From Pulveribacter suum (GTDB taxonomy: Bacteria > Pseudomonadota > Gammaproteobacteria > Burkholderiales > Burkholderiaceae_C), in the NCBI RefSeq assembly GCF_003013695.1, contig NZ_CP027792.1:2314501-2378500 (forward strand): a DNA stretch of 64,000 bases, read 5' to 3'. The translations under genes and the position numbers were made by a program. The notes below the pieces were generated by a model. The model did no database searches and was not told the origin of the DNA. It saw only the letters and a program-made list of their open reading frames with translations. Positions within the stretch are counted from its first letter, which is position 1. Each line of letters starts with the position of its first letter. Positions 53,313 through 63,840 of this stretch are shown one piece after another.

Positions 53313-54101
53313 TCAGCCGACCAGGGCGCTCACGCCGCCGTCCACCGCCATCCACTGGCCGGTGATGTGCTTGCCGGCGTCGCTGGCGTACAGCAGCGTG
53401 AGGCCCTTCAGGTCTTCGTCGTCACCCAGGCGGCGCAGCGGCGCCTGGGCCGCCATGCGCTCCTCGCCCAGGGTCTCGATCAGCACGCTGGCCATCTTGG
53501 TCTTGAAAAAACCAGGGCAGATGGCGTTCACGTTGATGCCGTGCATGCCCCACTCGGCTGCCAGCGCGCGCGTGAAGTTCAGCACCGCGCCCTTGGAGGT
53601 GTTGTAGGCGATGGTCTTCATCTCGACAGGATTGCCGCCCAGCCCGGCGATGGAGGCCACGTTGATGATGCGCCCGCCCTTGCGCGGGATCATGTCGGCG
53701 CGCGCAATCGCCTGCGACAGCAGAAAGTAGCCGCGCACGTTCAGGTTCATCACCTTGTCCCAGGCGGCGGTGGGGTGGTCCTCGGCCGGCGCGCCCCAGC
53801 TGGCGCCGGCGTTGTTGACCAGGATGTCCACCCGGCCCAGCTGCTGCAGGGCCTCGGCGGCCAGGCGCTGGATGTCGTCCTCGCTTGCGCAGTCGGCAGC
53901 GATCCACTGCGCGTCGATGCCGGCGGCTTTGAGCTCGGCGGCAGCCTGCTGCAGGTCTTGCGCCTTGCGCGAGGTGATCAGCACGCGCGCACCGGCCTCG
54001 CCCAGGGCATGTGCCATCTGCAGGCCCAGGCCGCGCGAGCCGCCAGTCACCAGGGCGGTCTTGCCCGAAAGGTCAAAGAGTTGTTGCATCGTGCGCGCCA
54101 T
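53313..54101 (-). CDS. short-chain dehydrogenase/reductase (FabG-like)
   Basis: 262 residues: TGGSRGLGLQMA, NNAGASWG, IINVASIAGLGG and YNTSKGAV give the nucleotide motif and the Ser-Tyr-Lys catalytic set. GQWMAVDGGVSALVG is the conserved end. FabG-like but without an evident fatty-acid operon; it may oxidise a beta-hydroxy substrate. ATG 54101 has GGAGA upstream; ATG 54089 is an alternative. It heads the minus-strand chain thioesterase, oxidoreductase, acetyltransferase, SDR, and is divergent from the substrate-binding protein gene. Confidence 0.88.
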   Translation of the reverse strand: MARTMQQLFDLSGKTALVTGGSRGLGLQMAHALGEAGARVLITSRKAQDLQQAAAELKAAGIDAQWIAADCASEDDIQRLAAEALQQLGRVDILVNNAGASWGAPAEDHPTAAWDKVMNLNVRGYFLLSQAIARADMIPRKGGRIINVASIAGLGGNPVEMKTIAYNTSKGAVLNFTRALAAEWGMHGINVNAICPGFFKTKMASVLIETLGEERMAAQAPLRRLGDDEDLKGLTLLYASDAGKHITGQWMAVDGGVSALVG

Positions 54102-54341
54102 GGAGTCTCCGCTGGGTGTTGTGGCAGTAAAAGGCAAGGGGCCGCCCACTGCGGCCCGGCAGCGACTATTGTGTATGCCGCCCCGCGCGCCGCGCTGTCG
54201 CGTGCGCGATTGCCGCAGCGGCCGGCGCCTTGTCGCGCAGGCGAGTCCCTCACGCCTGCATTGAAAGCCGTGGTGGCTAGACTGGCCCGCCTGGCCCCGG
54301 CCCCCCGCCGGCGGCCATCACAACGAAGGAGACACCACCCG

Positions 54342-55460
54342 ATGACCATCCGCCAACTGCTGGGCGCCGCCGCCGCGAGCGCCGCCGTGCTGGCCGCCCT
54401 GCCCGCTGCCCAGGCCGAACTGCTGATCGGCCAGACCACCTCCGTCACCGGTCCCGTGGCCGCCAGCGTGGGCGAGACGCTGGTGGGCGTGCGGCTGTAC
54501 CTGGACAGCGTCAACGCCAAGGGAGGCGTGCATGGCGAGCAGATCAAGCTGATCACGCTGGACGACAAGTTCGAGCCCGCGCTGGCCGGCGAGAACGCCC
54601 GGCGGCTGATCGAGCAGGACAACGTGCTGGCCCTGTTCATGAGCCGCGCCACGCCGCACACCGAAGCCATCTTGCCGCACCTGGCCAAGAACAACATCGC
54701 GCTGGTGGCGCCCTCCACCGGCGCCATGGTGTTCCACCAGCCGCCCAATCCGCTGGTGTTCAACGTGCGCTCGAGCTACCAGGCCGAGACGGAAAAGGCC
54801 GTGGAGCACCTGCACACGCTGAACGTGCGCCGCATCGCCGTGGTGCATGTGGACGACAGCTTTGGCGAGGACTGCCTGGCCGGTGCCGAAAAGGGCTTTG
54901 CGAAGACCGGGCTCAAGCCCGTGGCCGTCATCCGCGCCGACCGCGCCAAGCCCGACTTCGCAGCCATCGTGCCGCAGCTGGTCAAGGCCGACGCCCAGGC
55001 CGTCATCTGGATCGGCTCCAGCGTGGCCGTGAGCGGTGGCGTGAAGGCGCTGCGCCAGCAGGGCTCGTCCATGCAGGTGATCACCGTGTCCAACAACGCC
55101 TCGGCGGGCTTCACCAAGCAGCTGGGCGACGCGGTGCGCGGCGTGATCGTGACGCAGGTCTTTCCCAGCGAGCGGGCCATGAGCTACGCCATCAACCGCG
55201 AGGCCACGGCCCTGGCCAAGGCCGCCGGCGCCACGCTGTCGCCATCGGTGATGGAAGGGTTTGCCTCGGCCAAGGTGCTGGTGGAGGGCCTGCGCCGCGC
55301 CGGCCCCAAGCCCACGCGCGAGAAGATCGTGGCCGCGCTGTCGGGCATGGGCCACTACGACCTGGGCGGCCTGGAGCTGGGCTACGGCCCCGGCGACCGC
55401 ACGGGGCTGTCGTTCGTGGAGCTGTCCATCATCGACGGCAGCGGGCAGTTCCTGCGGTAG
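54342..55460 (+). CDS. ABC transporter substrate-binding protein (branched-chain amino-acid type)
   Basis: 372 residues. A signal peptide (MTIRQLLGAAAASAAVLAALPAAQA) is followed by the LIVBP-like fold: LIGQTTSVTGPVAASVGETLVGVRLYLDSVNAKGGVHG, and a second lobe. This family binds leucine-type amino acids, aromatic compounds or other solutes in the periplasm. No permease or ATPase genes are adjacent, so it is an orphan binding protein in this window. ATG 54342 has AAGGAG ten bases upstream. Confidence 0.9.
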   Translation: MTIRQLLGAAAASAAVLAALPAAQAELLIGQTTSVTGPVAASVGETLVGVRLYLDSVNAKGGVHGEQIKLITLDDKFEPALAGENARRLIEQDNVLALFMSRATPHTEAILPHLAKNNIALVAPSTGAMVFHQPPNPLVFNVRSSYQAETEKAVEHLHTLNVRRIAVVHVDDSFGEDCLAGAEKGFAKTGLKPVAVIRADRAKPDFAAIVPQLVKADAQAVIWIGSSVAVSGGVKALRQQGSSMQVITVSNNASAGFTKQLGDAVRGVIVTQVFPSERAMSYAINREATALAKAAGATLSPSVMEGFASAKVLVEGLRRAGPKPTREKIVAALSGMGHYDLGGLELGYGPGDRTGLSFVELSIIDGSGQFLR

Positions 55461-55491
55461 GTGGCGTGGCGGGCCTTGACGCCCAATCGGC

Positions 55492-55541
55492 ATCCAGCGC
55501 CCGCCAGTCAAGCGGTCGCAGCTACATAAATAATAGCAATT
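55492..55541 (-). repeat. dispersed ATAGCTGC repeat, diverged copy
   Basis: On the minus strand TATTTATGTAGCTGCGACCG, then CTTGACTGGCGGGCGCTGG. The core is diverged (GTAGCTGC). It lies between the substrate-binding gene and the flavodoxin-like gene. Confidence 0.65.
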
Positions 55542-55651
55542 CGGCGCCCGCCAGGGTTGCGCGGCGCCGCCTGGAAGCTGCCCCGCCTACGCCCGCACCA
55601 CCCGCGCCCGCCGTGCTGCGCCGCCTGGGCGCGGGTGGTGCGCGCGCCGGC

Positions 55652-56152
55652 CTAGAACACGCCCAGCGCCAGCCCCGCAGCCAGTGCTTCACCCAGCGCG
55701 CTGCAGCGCTGCAGCTCGTGCGCTGCAATGCGTTTGGGCGCGGCGATGGCCTCGGGCGTCTGCGCGTGGGTGCAGACGATGAGCGGCTCGGCCACGGCCC
55801 TCAGGCGCCAGCCGGTAGCGATGCGCGCGATCTGCCGCGCCGCGTTGTGCCCGTCGCTGCCGGCGCAAATCAGGCTGGCGTAGGGCCGGCCGTTGATGCG
55901 CTCCAGCACCGGGTAGTAGCAGCGGTCGAAGAAATCCTTGAGCTGCCCGCTGACGGCGGCCAGGTTCTCCGGTGTGGCAAACAGATAGCCGTCGGCGGCC
56001 AGCATCTCGGCCGGACCCGCCTGCGCGGCGTGCAGCAGCCGCGCCTGCACGGCCGGCTCGCCCGCTGCGCCGCCCCGCGCGGCCTCGGCCATCTGGGCCG
56101 TGCCGCCGGTCAGCGAGTGATAGACGATGAGCAGGGTCTTGGTGCCAGCCAT
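55652..56152 (-). CDS. flavodoxin-like NAD(P)H reductase
   Basis: 166 residues with a flavodoxin-like fold: IVYHSLTGGTAQMAEA is the FMN phosphate-binding loop. FATPENLAAVSGQLKDFFDRCYY and ICAGSDGHNAARQIARIATG follow. Possibly a flavin-dependent NADPH reductase; no partner is evident. ATG 56152 (MAGTKTLLIVYHS) gives the family start. It lies 25 bp after the acyl-CoA dehydrogenase stop on the same strand, so the two may be co-transcribed. Confidence 0.82.
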   Translation of the reverse strand: MAGTKTLLIVYHSLTGGTAQMAEAARGGAAGEPAVQARLLHAAQAGPAEMLAADGYLFATPENLAAVSGQLKDFFDRCYYPVLERINGRPYASLICAGSDGHNAARQIARIATGWRLRAVAEPLIVCTHAQTPEAIAAPKRIAAHELQRCSALGEALAAGLALGVF

Positions 56153-56177
56153 GCCTGCATTGTGGCCAGGCGGCCGC

Positions 56178-58016
56178 TCAGAAGGCGTCTTCGGCCAGGG
56201 CGGCGCAGGTGGCGTCGCGCTGGCGCACCACCTGCAGCCAGGCGCCGATGCGCGGCAGCTCGTAATGGAAGAAGTAGCGGCAAGCGCCCATCCGGCCTGC
56301 GTTGGCAGCTATCGAAAGCGAAGCATCCTGGGACAGTACGACGTGCGCCACGTCCAGCCACACCCAGGCCAGCACCACGTGCCCGAAGGCCTGCATGTAG
56401 GGCACAGCATTGGCCAGCGCCTCGCCTGGGTTGCCCGTGGCCCACGCGGCCTGGGTGGCCGCGCCCACCTCCTGCAGCGCCTGTTCGAGCTGCTGCGCGT
56501 AGGGCGCCAGCTCGGGCGTCTGCCGTGCCTGGGCGATGGTGGCGCCCACGGTGCGCGCCAGCAGCTGCAGCCCGGCGCCGCCCTGCATGACCACCTTGCG
56601 GCCCAGCAGGTCGGCGGCCTGGATGCCGTGCGTGCCCTCGTGGATCATGTTCAGCCGGTTGTCGCGCCAGTACTGCTCCACGGGGAAGTCGCGCGTATAG
56701 CCATAGCCGCCGTGGATCTGGATGGCCAGGCTGTTGGCCTCCAGGCAGAACTCGCTGGGCCAGCTCTTGGCGATGGGCGTCAGCACCTCCAGCAGCAGGC
56801 GGGCGTCGGCCGCCGCCTGCCCCTGGCCCGTGCGGCCCTCATCCACCAGGCGCGCGCAATACAGGTTGAGCGCCAGCGCGCCCTCGCAATAGCTCTTTTG
56901 CGCCAGCAGCATGCGCTTGACGTCGGCGTGCTCGATCAGGCGCACCTGGGGCGCGCTGGCGTCCTTGCCGCCGCTGCCGACGGGGCGGCCCTGCAGGCGC
57001 GTCTTCGCATAGTCCAGGCTGGCGTAGTAGCCGGCCAGGCCCAGCATGGTGGCGGCCATGCCGATGGAGATGCGGGCCTCGTTCATCATGTGGAACATGC
57101 ACTTGAGGCCCTCGCCCGGCTGGCCCACCAGGTAACCGATGGCGCCTGCGCTGCCGCGCACCGGGTGCCTGCCCTCGCCGAAGTTCAGCAGCGTGTTGGT
57201 CGTGCCGCGCCAGCCCAGCTTGTGGTTCAGCCCGGCCAGGGCGACGTCGTTGCGCTCGCCGGTCAGCCGGCCTTCGGTGTCCACCAGATGCTTCGGGCAG
57301 ATGAACAGCGAGATGCCCTTCACGCCCGGCACCAGCTTGCCATCCGGCCCGGGGATCTTGGCCAGCACCAGGTGGACGATGTTCTCGGTCAGTTCGTGGT
57401 CGCCGCTGCTGATCCACATTTTGTTGCCGCGCAGGCGGTAGCGCGGGCCCAGCGGGTCGGCTTCGAAGCCCTCGCCATCGCCCGTGGCGCGCGTGGCGAT
57501 GTCCGACAGCGACGAGCCCGCCTGCGGCTCGGACAGGCACATGGTGCCGGCCCAGCGGCCGTTGAATTCGTTGGCGGCAAAGACCTGCTGCTGCAGCGGC
57601 GTGCCGTGCACCAGGATGGCGTTGGCGTTGCCCGTGGTCAGCAAGTTGGAGCCGATGCTGATGGACGCGCAGGCAAAGAAGCTGTTGGCCGCCGACTCCA
57701 CCAGGTACGGCAGCTGCATGCCGCCCAGCGCGTAGTCCTGCGCGGCGCTGAGCATGCCGCTTTCGGCATAGGCCAGGCGCGCGTCGTGGGTGCATTGGGG
57801 CAGGATGACCTTTTCGCCGTCGAACTGCGGCTCCTGCGTGTCCACCGTGCGGTTGAACGGCGCGTACTTCTCGCGCGCGATGCGCTCGCAGGTGTCCAGC
57901 ACCGCGCCGAAGGTCTCGCGCGAGTGGTCGGCGAAACGCTCGCGCGCGGTGAGCGAGTCCGCTTGCAGCCAGTCGTGTACGAGGAAGTCGAGGGTGGAGC
58001 GCAGGGGTGAGGTCAT
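56178..58016 (-). CDS. acyl-CoA dehydrogenase (long, 600-residue class)
   Basis: 612 residues. The acyl-CoA dehydrogenase core has FAD- and substrate-binding motifs such as GTMCLSEPQAGSSLSDI, KMWISSGDHEL, MNEARISIGM and IHGGYGYTRDFPVEQYWRDNRLNMIHEGTHGIQAADLLGRKV, and a C-terminal about 130-residue extension typical of this class (often annotated as DmdC-like or 3-methylmercaptopropionyl-CoA dehydrogenase). Substrate is unproven. ATG 58016 gives MTSPLRSTLDFLVHDW. It is on the same strand as the Gly-rich gene upstream (72 bp gap). A weak copy of the dispersed repeat lies within its 3' region. Confidence 0.9.
   Translation of the reverse strand: MTSPLRSTLDFLVHDWLQADSLTARERFADHSRETFGAVLDTCERIAREKYAPFNRTVDTQEPQFDGEKVILPQCTHDARLAYAESGMLSAAQDYALGGMQLPYLVESAANSFFACASISIGSNLLTTGNANAILVHGTPLQQQVFAANEFNGRWAGTMCLSEPQAGSSLSDIATRATGDGEGFEADPLGPRYRLRGNKMWISSGDHELTENIVHLVLAKIPGPDGKLVPGVKGISLFICPKHLVDTEGRLTGERNDVALAGLNHKLGWRGTTNTLLNFGEGRHPVRGSAGAIGYLVGQPGEGLKCMFHMMNEARISIGMAATMLGLAGYYASLDYAKTRLQGRPVGSGGKDASAPQVRLIEHADVKRMLLAQKSYCEGALALNLYCARLVDEGRTGQGQAAADARLLLEVLTPIAKSWPSEFCLEANSLAIQIHGGYGYTRDFPVEQYWRDNRLNMIHEGTHGIQAADLLGRKVVMQGGAGLQLLARTVGATIAQARQTPELAPYAQQLEQALQEVGAATQAAWATGNPGEALANAVPYMQAFGHVVLAWVWLDVAHVVLSQDASLSIAANAGRMGACRYFFHYELPRIGAWLQVVRQRDATCAALAEDAF
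56306..56335 (-). repeat. weak ATAGCTGC repeat inside the acyl-CoA dehydrogenase gene
   Basis: On the minus strand CGATAGCTGCCAACGCAGGC, matching the core at all but two positions. It is short and lacks the second half of the repeat, so it may be chance. Confidence 0.35.
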
Positions 58017-58088
58017 GCCGCAAATTATGGGCAGGCCGGGGCGCTGGCGGATGTCCGATGCGCGACGCCCCGGCGGGCGGCGCGCAGC

Positions 58089-58817
58089 TCAGGCGCGAGG
58101 GTCTGCGTCGTCCAGGGAAGGGGCGCCTGCGCCCTGCTGGGCCCGGCTGCCCGCGCCCAGCAGGGCGGCGCCGCCGGCGGTCATGCCACCGCCGCCGCCT
58201 GCGCCCGCGCCGCCACCCCCTGCCCTGCCGCCGCCACCAGCGCCGCCCCCACCACCGCCGCGCCCACCTCCCGCGCCGCCGCTGCGCACGGGCCCCTGGC
58301 TGGGGATGCGCAGGTCCGCCGGCACCGCCTCCAGTTCCAGCACCGCGCGGATGAAGCTGCGCAGCGACACCACCAGCGCGGCGGTGTGCACGGGCCGGCC
58401 GGCGACCATGTCGCTGGCGGCCTGCACGGCCAGGCGCACCTGCTCGGCCGTGCCCAGCAGGATCACGTCCGACAGCGCCGCCTCGACCGCGTCGCGCGTG
58501 CGGCGCCGGCGCTCGGAGCTGTCGGGCGGCGCGGCGTCCGCGTCGCCCTCGCGCGGCTGGGCCGCGCCCCTTCGTACGTCGCGCAGGTGGCGCGGGTCCA
58601 CCGCCAGGTCGCCGGTGAACGAGCTGCCCAGCGTCTTGTAGGCCGCGATGAGCGTCTTGAGCCGCTCGTTGATCTGCCGGTTCTGCCGCTCGCGCCGCTG
58701 CTGCACGCGCTGCATCACCAACAGCCGCAGGCCCACGGCCACGAGAGTGAAGACCACCAGCCCGAGCAGCGTGGTCACGGCGCCGTGCCAGGAGGTGAAG
58801 TCGATCAGGTTGCGCAT
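58089..58817 (-). CDS. membrane-anchored protein with glycine-rich tail
   Basis: 242 residues: a single N-terminal membrane helix (TTLLGLVVFTLVAVGLRLLV) then a basic, helical region (MQRVQQRRERQNRQINERLKTLIAAYKTLGSSF) and a Ser/Asp/Arg-rich domain to about 185. The last 55 residues are Gly-rich (GGAGGGRGGGGGGAGGGG with Ala/Arg), a low-complexity tail. Bacterial homologues of unknown function carry such tails. ATG 58817 is the start; the frame runs far upstream as antisense to the MFS gene and is not coding there. Confidence 0.7.
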   Translation of the reverse strand: MRNLIDFTSWHGAVTTLLGLVVFTLVAVGLRLLVMQRVQQRRERQNRQINERLKTLIAAYKTLGSSFTGDLAVDPRHLRDVRRGAAQPREGDADAAPPDSSERRRRTRDAVEAALSDVILLGTAEQVRLAVQAASDMVAGRPVHTAALVVSLRSFIRAVLELEAVPADLRIPSQGPVRSGGAGGGRGGGGGGAGGGGRAGGGGAGAGGGGGMTAGGAALLGAGSRAQQGAGAPSLDDADPRA

Positions 58818-59144
58818 GGTGGCGCCAGCGTACCAAGGCGGCGGGCGCACTGCGTGTAGGCCGCCCGCCCTCAGGGCCGCGCGGTGGCGTACACGCGAGC
58901 GGCCGGCCCCCCGAACGCCGCCGCGTCGCGCAGGTACGGCGCGCAGGCCCGCGCGCGGGAGACAATGCGCGCCTGCCGGCGGCCCCATGCGCACGGCGGC
59001 CCCGGCCTTCGCACCCACCACCCGCACCACCGCACTAGTGGACGGGTTGGAGGATGCGCCGCGCGCTGCCGGCCATGGCACTCGGCCGCCGCCCTCCCGC
59101 GGCCTGCCGCGTTGCCCCGTTTTTCCTGCCCTGTTTGACCCGCC
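58818..59144. other. gene-free divergent region
   Basis: About 327 bp between the Gly-rich gene and the MFS gene. I see no supported ORF, RNA gene or clear promoter boxes; the short palindrome CACTAGTG (near 59032) is the only notable word. Confidence 0.5.
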
Positions 59145-60344
59145 ATGTCGCCTCGTCTGCGTTCCCTGTCCCTGTTGAGCTTCGCGATGGTGGTGGGGGT
59201 GATGGGCACTGCGCTGATCAGCCCCTTGTATGGCCTGTACCAGCAGGCCTGGCACCTGCAGACCGTGCAGGTGTCGCTGATCTACGTGATCTACATGGGC
59301 GGCGCGCTGTGCGCGCTGCTGCTGTTTGGCCGGCTGCCGGACGTGCTGGGCTTCAAGACGACGATGACGTGGGCCCTTGCGGCCATCTGGGTGGGCACGC
59401 TGGTGTCCATGCTGGCCTGGGATGCGGTGTCGCTTACCGTGGGCCGGTTCATCGTGGGCGCGGCGTCCAGCATGGTGACCACCAGCGCGTCGCTGGGCTT
59501 TGTGCACGTGGCGCCACCGGAGAAGCGCCACCGCATGGCCATGCTCAGCAGCATCCTGATCGCCTTCGGCTTTGGGGTCGGCCCGCTGATGGGCGGCATC
59601 CTGGGGCAGTGGGCGCCCGCGCCGCTGGTCACCACCTACGTGCCCACGCTGGTGCTGGCGCTGCTGGGCATCGCCGGGCTGCGCCAGGTACAGGTGCACC
59701 CCCATGACAGGGCCGCCGCGCCGCGCCGGCGCGCGACCTGGGCCGACATCGTGCCCCGGCTGACCTGGCCCGCCGCGCAGGACTCGGGCGCCTTCGTGCT
59801 GACTTGCACCCTGCCCTTCGTGGCCTTCGGGGTGTTCGGGCTGTACGCGTCGATGCTGCCGCTGTTCCTGGACAAGATGGTCCCCTGGCACGGGCCGGTG
59901 GTGAGCGGCACGGCGTTGGCGCTGATCCTGTTCGCCTCCTCGGGCTTTCAGCTGATGGCGCGCCACGCGCCGGTGCGCTGGACGGGCGTCGCCGGGCTGC
60001 TGGCTACGGCTGCCAGCAATGCCGTGCTGCTGGCCAACCTGCTGGCGGGCTCCACCGTGCTGTTCTTCGCGGGCGTGCTGCTCACCGCCCTGGGCCATGC
60101 GCTGAGCATGCTGGCGGGCATGACCATGATCAACAAGATCGCCACGGCGAACAACCGCTCCGGCCTGCTGTCCACCTACCTGGTGGTGGGCTACATCGGC
60201 TCCATGGCGCCCATGCTGGGCATCGGCTGGATCGCCGACCGCTGGGGCATGAACGTGGCGCTGGGGTGCTTTTGCAGCGCCGTGGTGGTGATGGGCTGCG
60301 TGGCGGCCTGGCGCTACCAGGCGCACCCGCGCACCGGGGCCTGA
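59145..60344 (+). CDS. MFS transporter
   Basis: 399 residues with about twelve membrane helices: SLSLLSFAMVVGVMGTALISPLYGLYQ and a mid-loop GRLPDVLGFKTTM, matching the loop-2/3 signature of MFS drug or metabolite exporters. The closest general resemblance is to YnfM/YajR-like MFS proteins; substrate unknown. ATG 59145 is used, with no strong ribosome-binding site. It converges on fadA, sharing a terminator and a repeat copy. Confidence 0.85.
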   Translation: MSPRLRSLSLLSFAMVVGVMGTALISPLYGLYQQAWHLQTVQVSLIYVIYMGGALCALLLFGRLPDVLGFKTTMTWALAAIWVGTLVSMLAWDAVSLTVGRFIVGAASSMVTTSASLGFVHVAPPEKRHRMAMLSSILIAFGFGVGPLMGGILGQWAPAPLVTTYVPTLVLALLGIAGLRQVQVHPHDRAAAPRRRATWADIVPRLTWPAAQDSGAFVLTCTLPFVAFGVFGLYASMLPLFLDKMVPWHGPVVSGTALALILFASSGFQLMARHAPVRWTGVAGLLATAASNAVLLANLLAGSTVLFFAGVLLTALGHALSMLAGMTMINKIATANNRSGLLSTYLVVGYIGSMAPMLGIGWIADRWGMNVALGCFCSAVVVMGCVAAWRYQAHPRTGA

Positions 60345-60352
60345 ACGGTTTT

Positions 60353-60412
60353 GCGCAAAAACAGGCGCTGGCGCCCGCCCAGCAAGCGCAAGCAGCTATC
60401 AAAAAAATAGCA
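60353..60412 (-). repeat. dispersed ATAGCTGC repeat next to the fadA terminator
   Basis: On the minus strand TATTTTTTTGATAGCTGCTT, then GCGCTTGCTGGGCGGGCGCC and AGCGCCTGTTTTTGCGC. The stem is GCGCTTG with a diverged partner. Its A-tract supplies the T-run after the fadA terminator stem. Confidence 0.85.
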
Positions 60413-60446
60413 AACGCCCCGTGCAGGGCAGCCTGCACGGGGCGTT
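60397..60446 (-). terminator. terminator of fadA, using the repeat's T-tract
   Basis: AACGCCCCGTGCAGG (60413-60427) pairs perfectly with CCTGCACGGGGCGTT (60432-60446) around a 4-nt loop. On the minus strand the stem is followed by TGCTATTTTTTTG, where the T-run belongs to the repeat copy. It ends the fadB-fadA transcript. Confidence 0.8.
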
Positions 60447-60480
60447 GGCGCTGGGAGCCGGCAGGCGGCTCGGCCGGCGC

Positions 60481-61656
60481 TTACAGCACCTCGAACACGC
60501 CGGCGGCGCCCATGCCGCCGCCGATGCACATGGTCACGCACACGCGGCGGGCAGCCCGGCGCTTGCCTTCGATGAGCGCGTGGCCCGTCAGGCGCTGGCC
60601 GGATACGCCGTAGGGGTGGCCCAGGGCGATGGCGCCGCCGTTGACGTTCAGACGGTCGGCGGGGATGCCCAGCTTGTCGCGGCAGTACAGCACCTGCACG
60701 GCAAAGGCTTCGTTGAGCTCCCACAGGTCGATGTCCTGCACCGTCAGGCCCAGTTTCTTCAGCACCTTCGGCACCGCGAAGACCGGGCCGATGCCCATCT
60801 CGTCGGGCTCGCACCCGGCCACGGCAAAGCCCAGGAAGCGGCCCAGGGGCTGGAGGCCATTTTTCTGCGCGAACGCCTCGCTGACGACCACGCAGGCGCC
60901 GGCGCCGTCCGAGAACTGGCTGGCATTGCCCGCCGAGACCAGGCCGCCCGGCAGGGCCGAGCGCAGGCCGTGGATGGCCTCGAACGTGGTGCCCTCGCGC
61001 GTGCCTTCGTCCTTGGAAACGGTCACTTTCCTGGTCGTCAGGCCCATCACCTTGTCGGCCACGCCCATGGTCACTTCGATGGGCGCGATCTCCTCGTCGA
61101 ACAGGCCGGCGGCCTGGGCGGCGCAGGCCTTTTGCTGGCTGGCGGCGCCGTACTCGTCCATGGCGTCGCGGCCAATGCCGTAGCGCTTGGCGACCTGCTC
61201 GGCGGTCTGCAGCATGCTCCAGTAGATCTCGGGCTTCTTCTTGGCCAGCTGCAGGTCCTGGATCATGTGCAGGTTCATCTCCTGCTGCACGCAGGAGATG
61301 CTCTCAACGCCGCCGGCCACGTACACGTCGCCCTCGCCGGCGATGATGCGCTGCGCGGCGGTGGCGATGGTCTGCAGGCCAGAGGAGCAAAAGCGGTTGA
61401 TGGTCATGCCCGAAGTGGTCACGGGCAGGTCGGCCATCAGCGCGATCTGGCGCGCGATGTTCATGCCGGTGGCGCCCTCGGGGTTGGCGCAGCCCATGAT
61501 GACGTCATCGACCAGCGCGCCATCGATGCCGGCGCGCTGCACGGCGGCGCGCACGGCGTGCCCGCCCAGCGTGGCGCCGTGGGTCATGTTGAACGAGCCC
61601 TTCCAGCTCTTGGCGAGCGGCGTGCGGGCGGTGGAAACGATCACTGCGGATGTCAT
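60481..61656 (-). CDS. fadA: acetyl-CoA acyltransferase (thiolase)
   Basis: 391 residues, the normal thiolase length. Cleaves 3-ketoacyl-CoA to acetyl-CoA plus a shortened acyl-CoA. Active-site Cys is in [10 protein letters not shown], the His in [17 protein letters not shown] and the second Cys in [13 protein letters not shown]. The gene follows fadB (85-bp gap with a hairpin) on the minus strand, the standard beta-oxidation pair. ATG 61656 begins [18 protein letters not shown], the family start. Confidence 0.94.
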   Translation of the reverse strand: MTSAVIVSTARTPLAKSWKGSFNMTHGATLGGHAVRAAVQRAGIDGALVDDVIMGCANPEGATGMNIARQIALMADLPVTTSGMTINRFCSSGLQTIATAAQRIIAGEGDVYVAGGVESISCVQQEMNLHMIQDLQLAKKKPEIYWSMLQTAEQVAKRYGIGRDAMDEYGAASQQKACAAQAAGLFDEEIAPIEVTMGVADKVMGLTTRKVTVSKDEGTREGTTFEAIHGLRSALPGGLVSAGNASQFSDGAGACVVVSEAFAQKNGLQPLGRFLGFAVAGCEPDEMGIGPVFAVPKVLKKLGLTVQDIDLWELNEAFAVQVLYCRDKLGIPADRLNVNGGAIALGHPYGVSGQRLTGHALIEGKRRAARRVCVTMCIGGGMGAAGVFEVL

Positions 61657-61669
61657 GTGCGGATTCCTG

Positions 61670-61739
61670 TTGTGCGTTGTACGTTGTGCGTTGGGCGGGA
61701 TGGCATCGAGCGCTGGGCGCTCAACGCCAGACGCACAAC
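61670..61739. repeat. fadB-fadA intergenic short tandem repeats and hairpin
   Basis: Three 7-bp units in a row, TTGTGCG-TTGTACG-TTGTGCG (61670-61690). A 9-bp inverted repeat pairs GTTGTGCGT (61683-61691) with ACGCACAAC (61731-61739), with an inner stem GAGCGC/GCGCTC. The hairpin lies in the 5' leader of fadA. Confidence 0.6.
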
Positions 61740-61740
61740 C

Positions 61741-63840
<2,100 letters not shown>

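Noticed and set aside
58089..60326. 745-residue frame continuing the Gly-rich gene upstream
   Set aside because: Beyond 58817 it is antisense to the MFS transporter; the real protein starts at the membrane helix.
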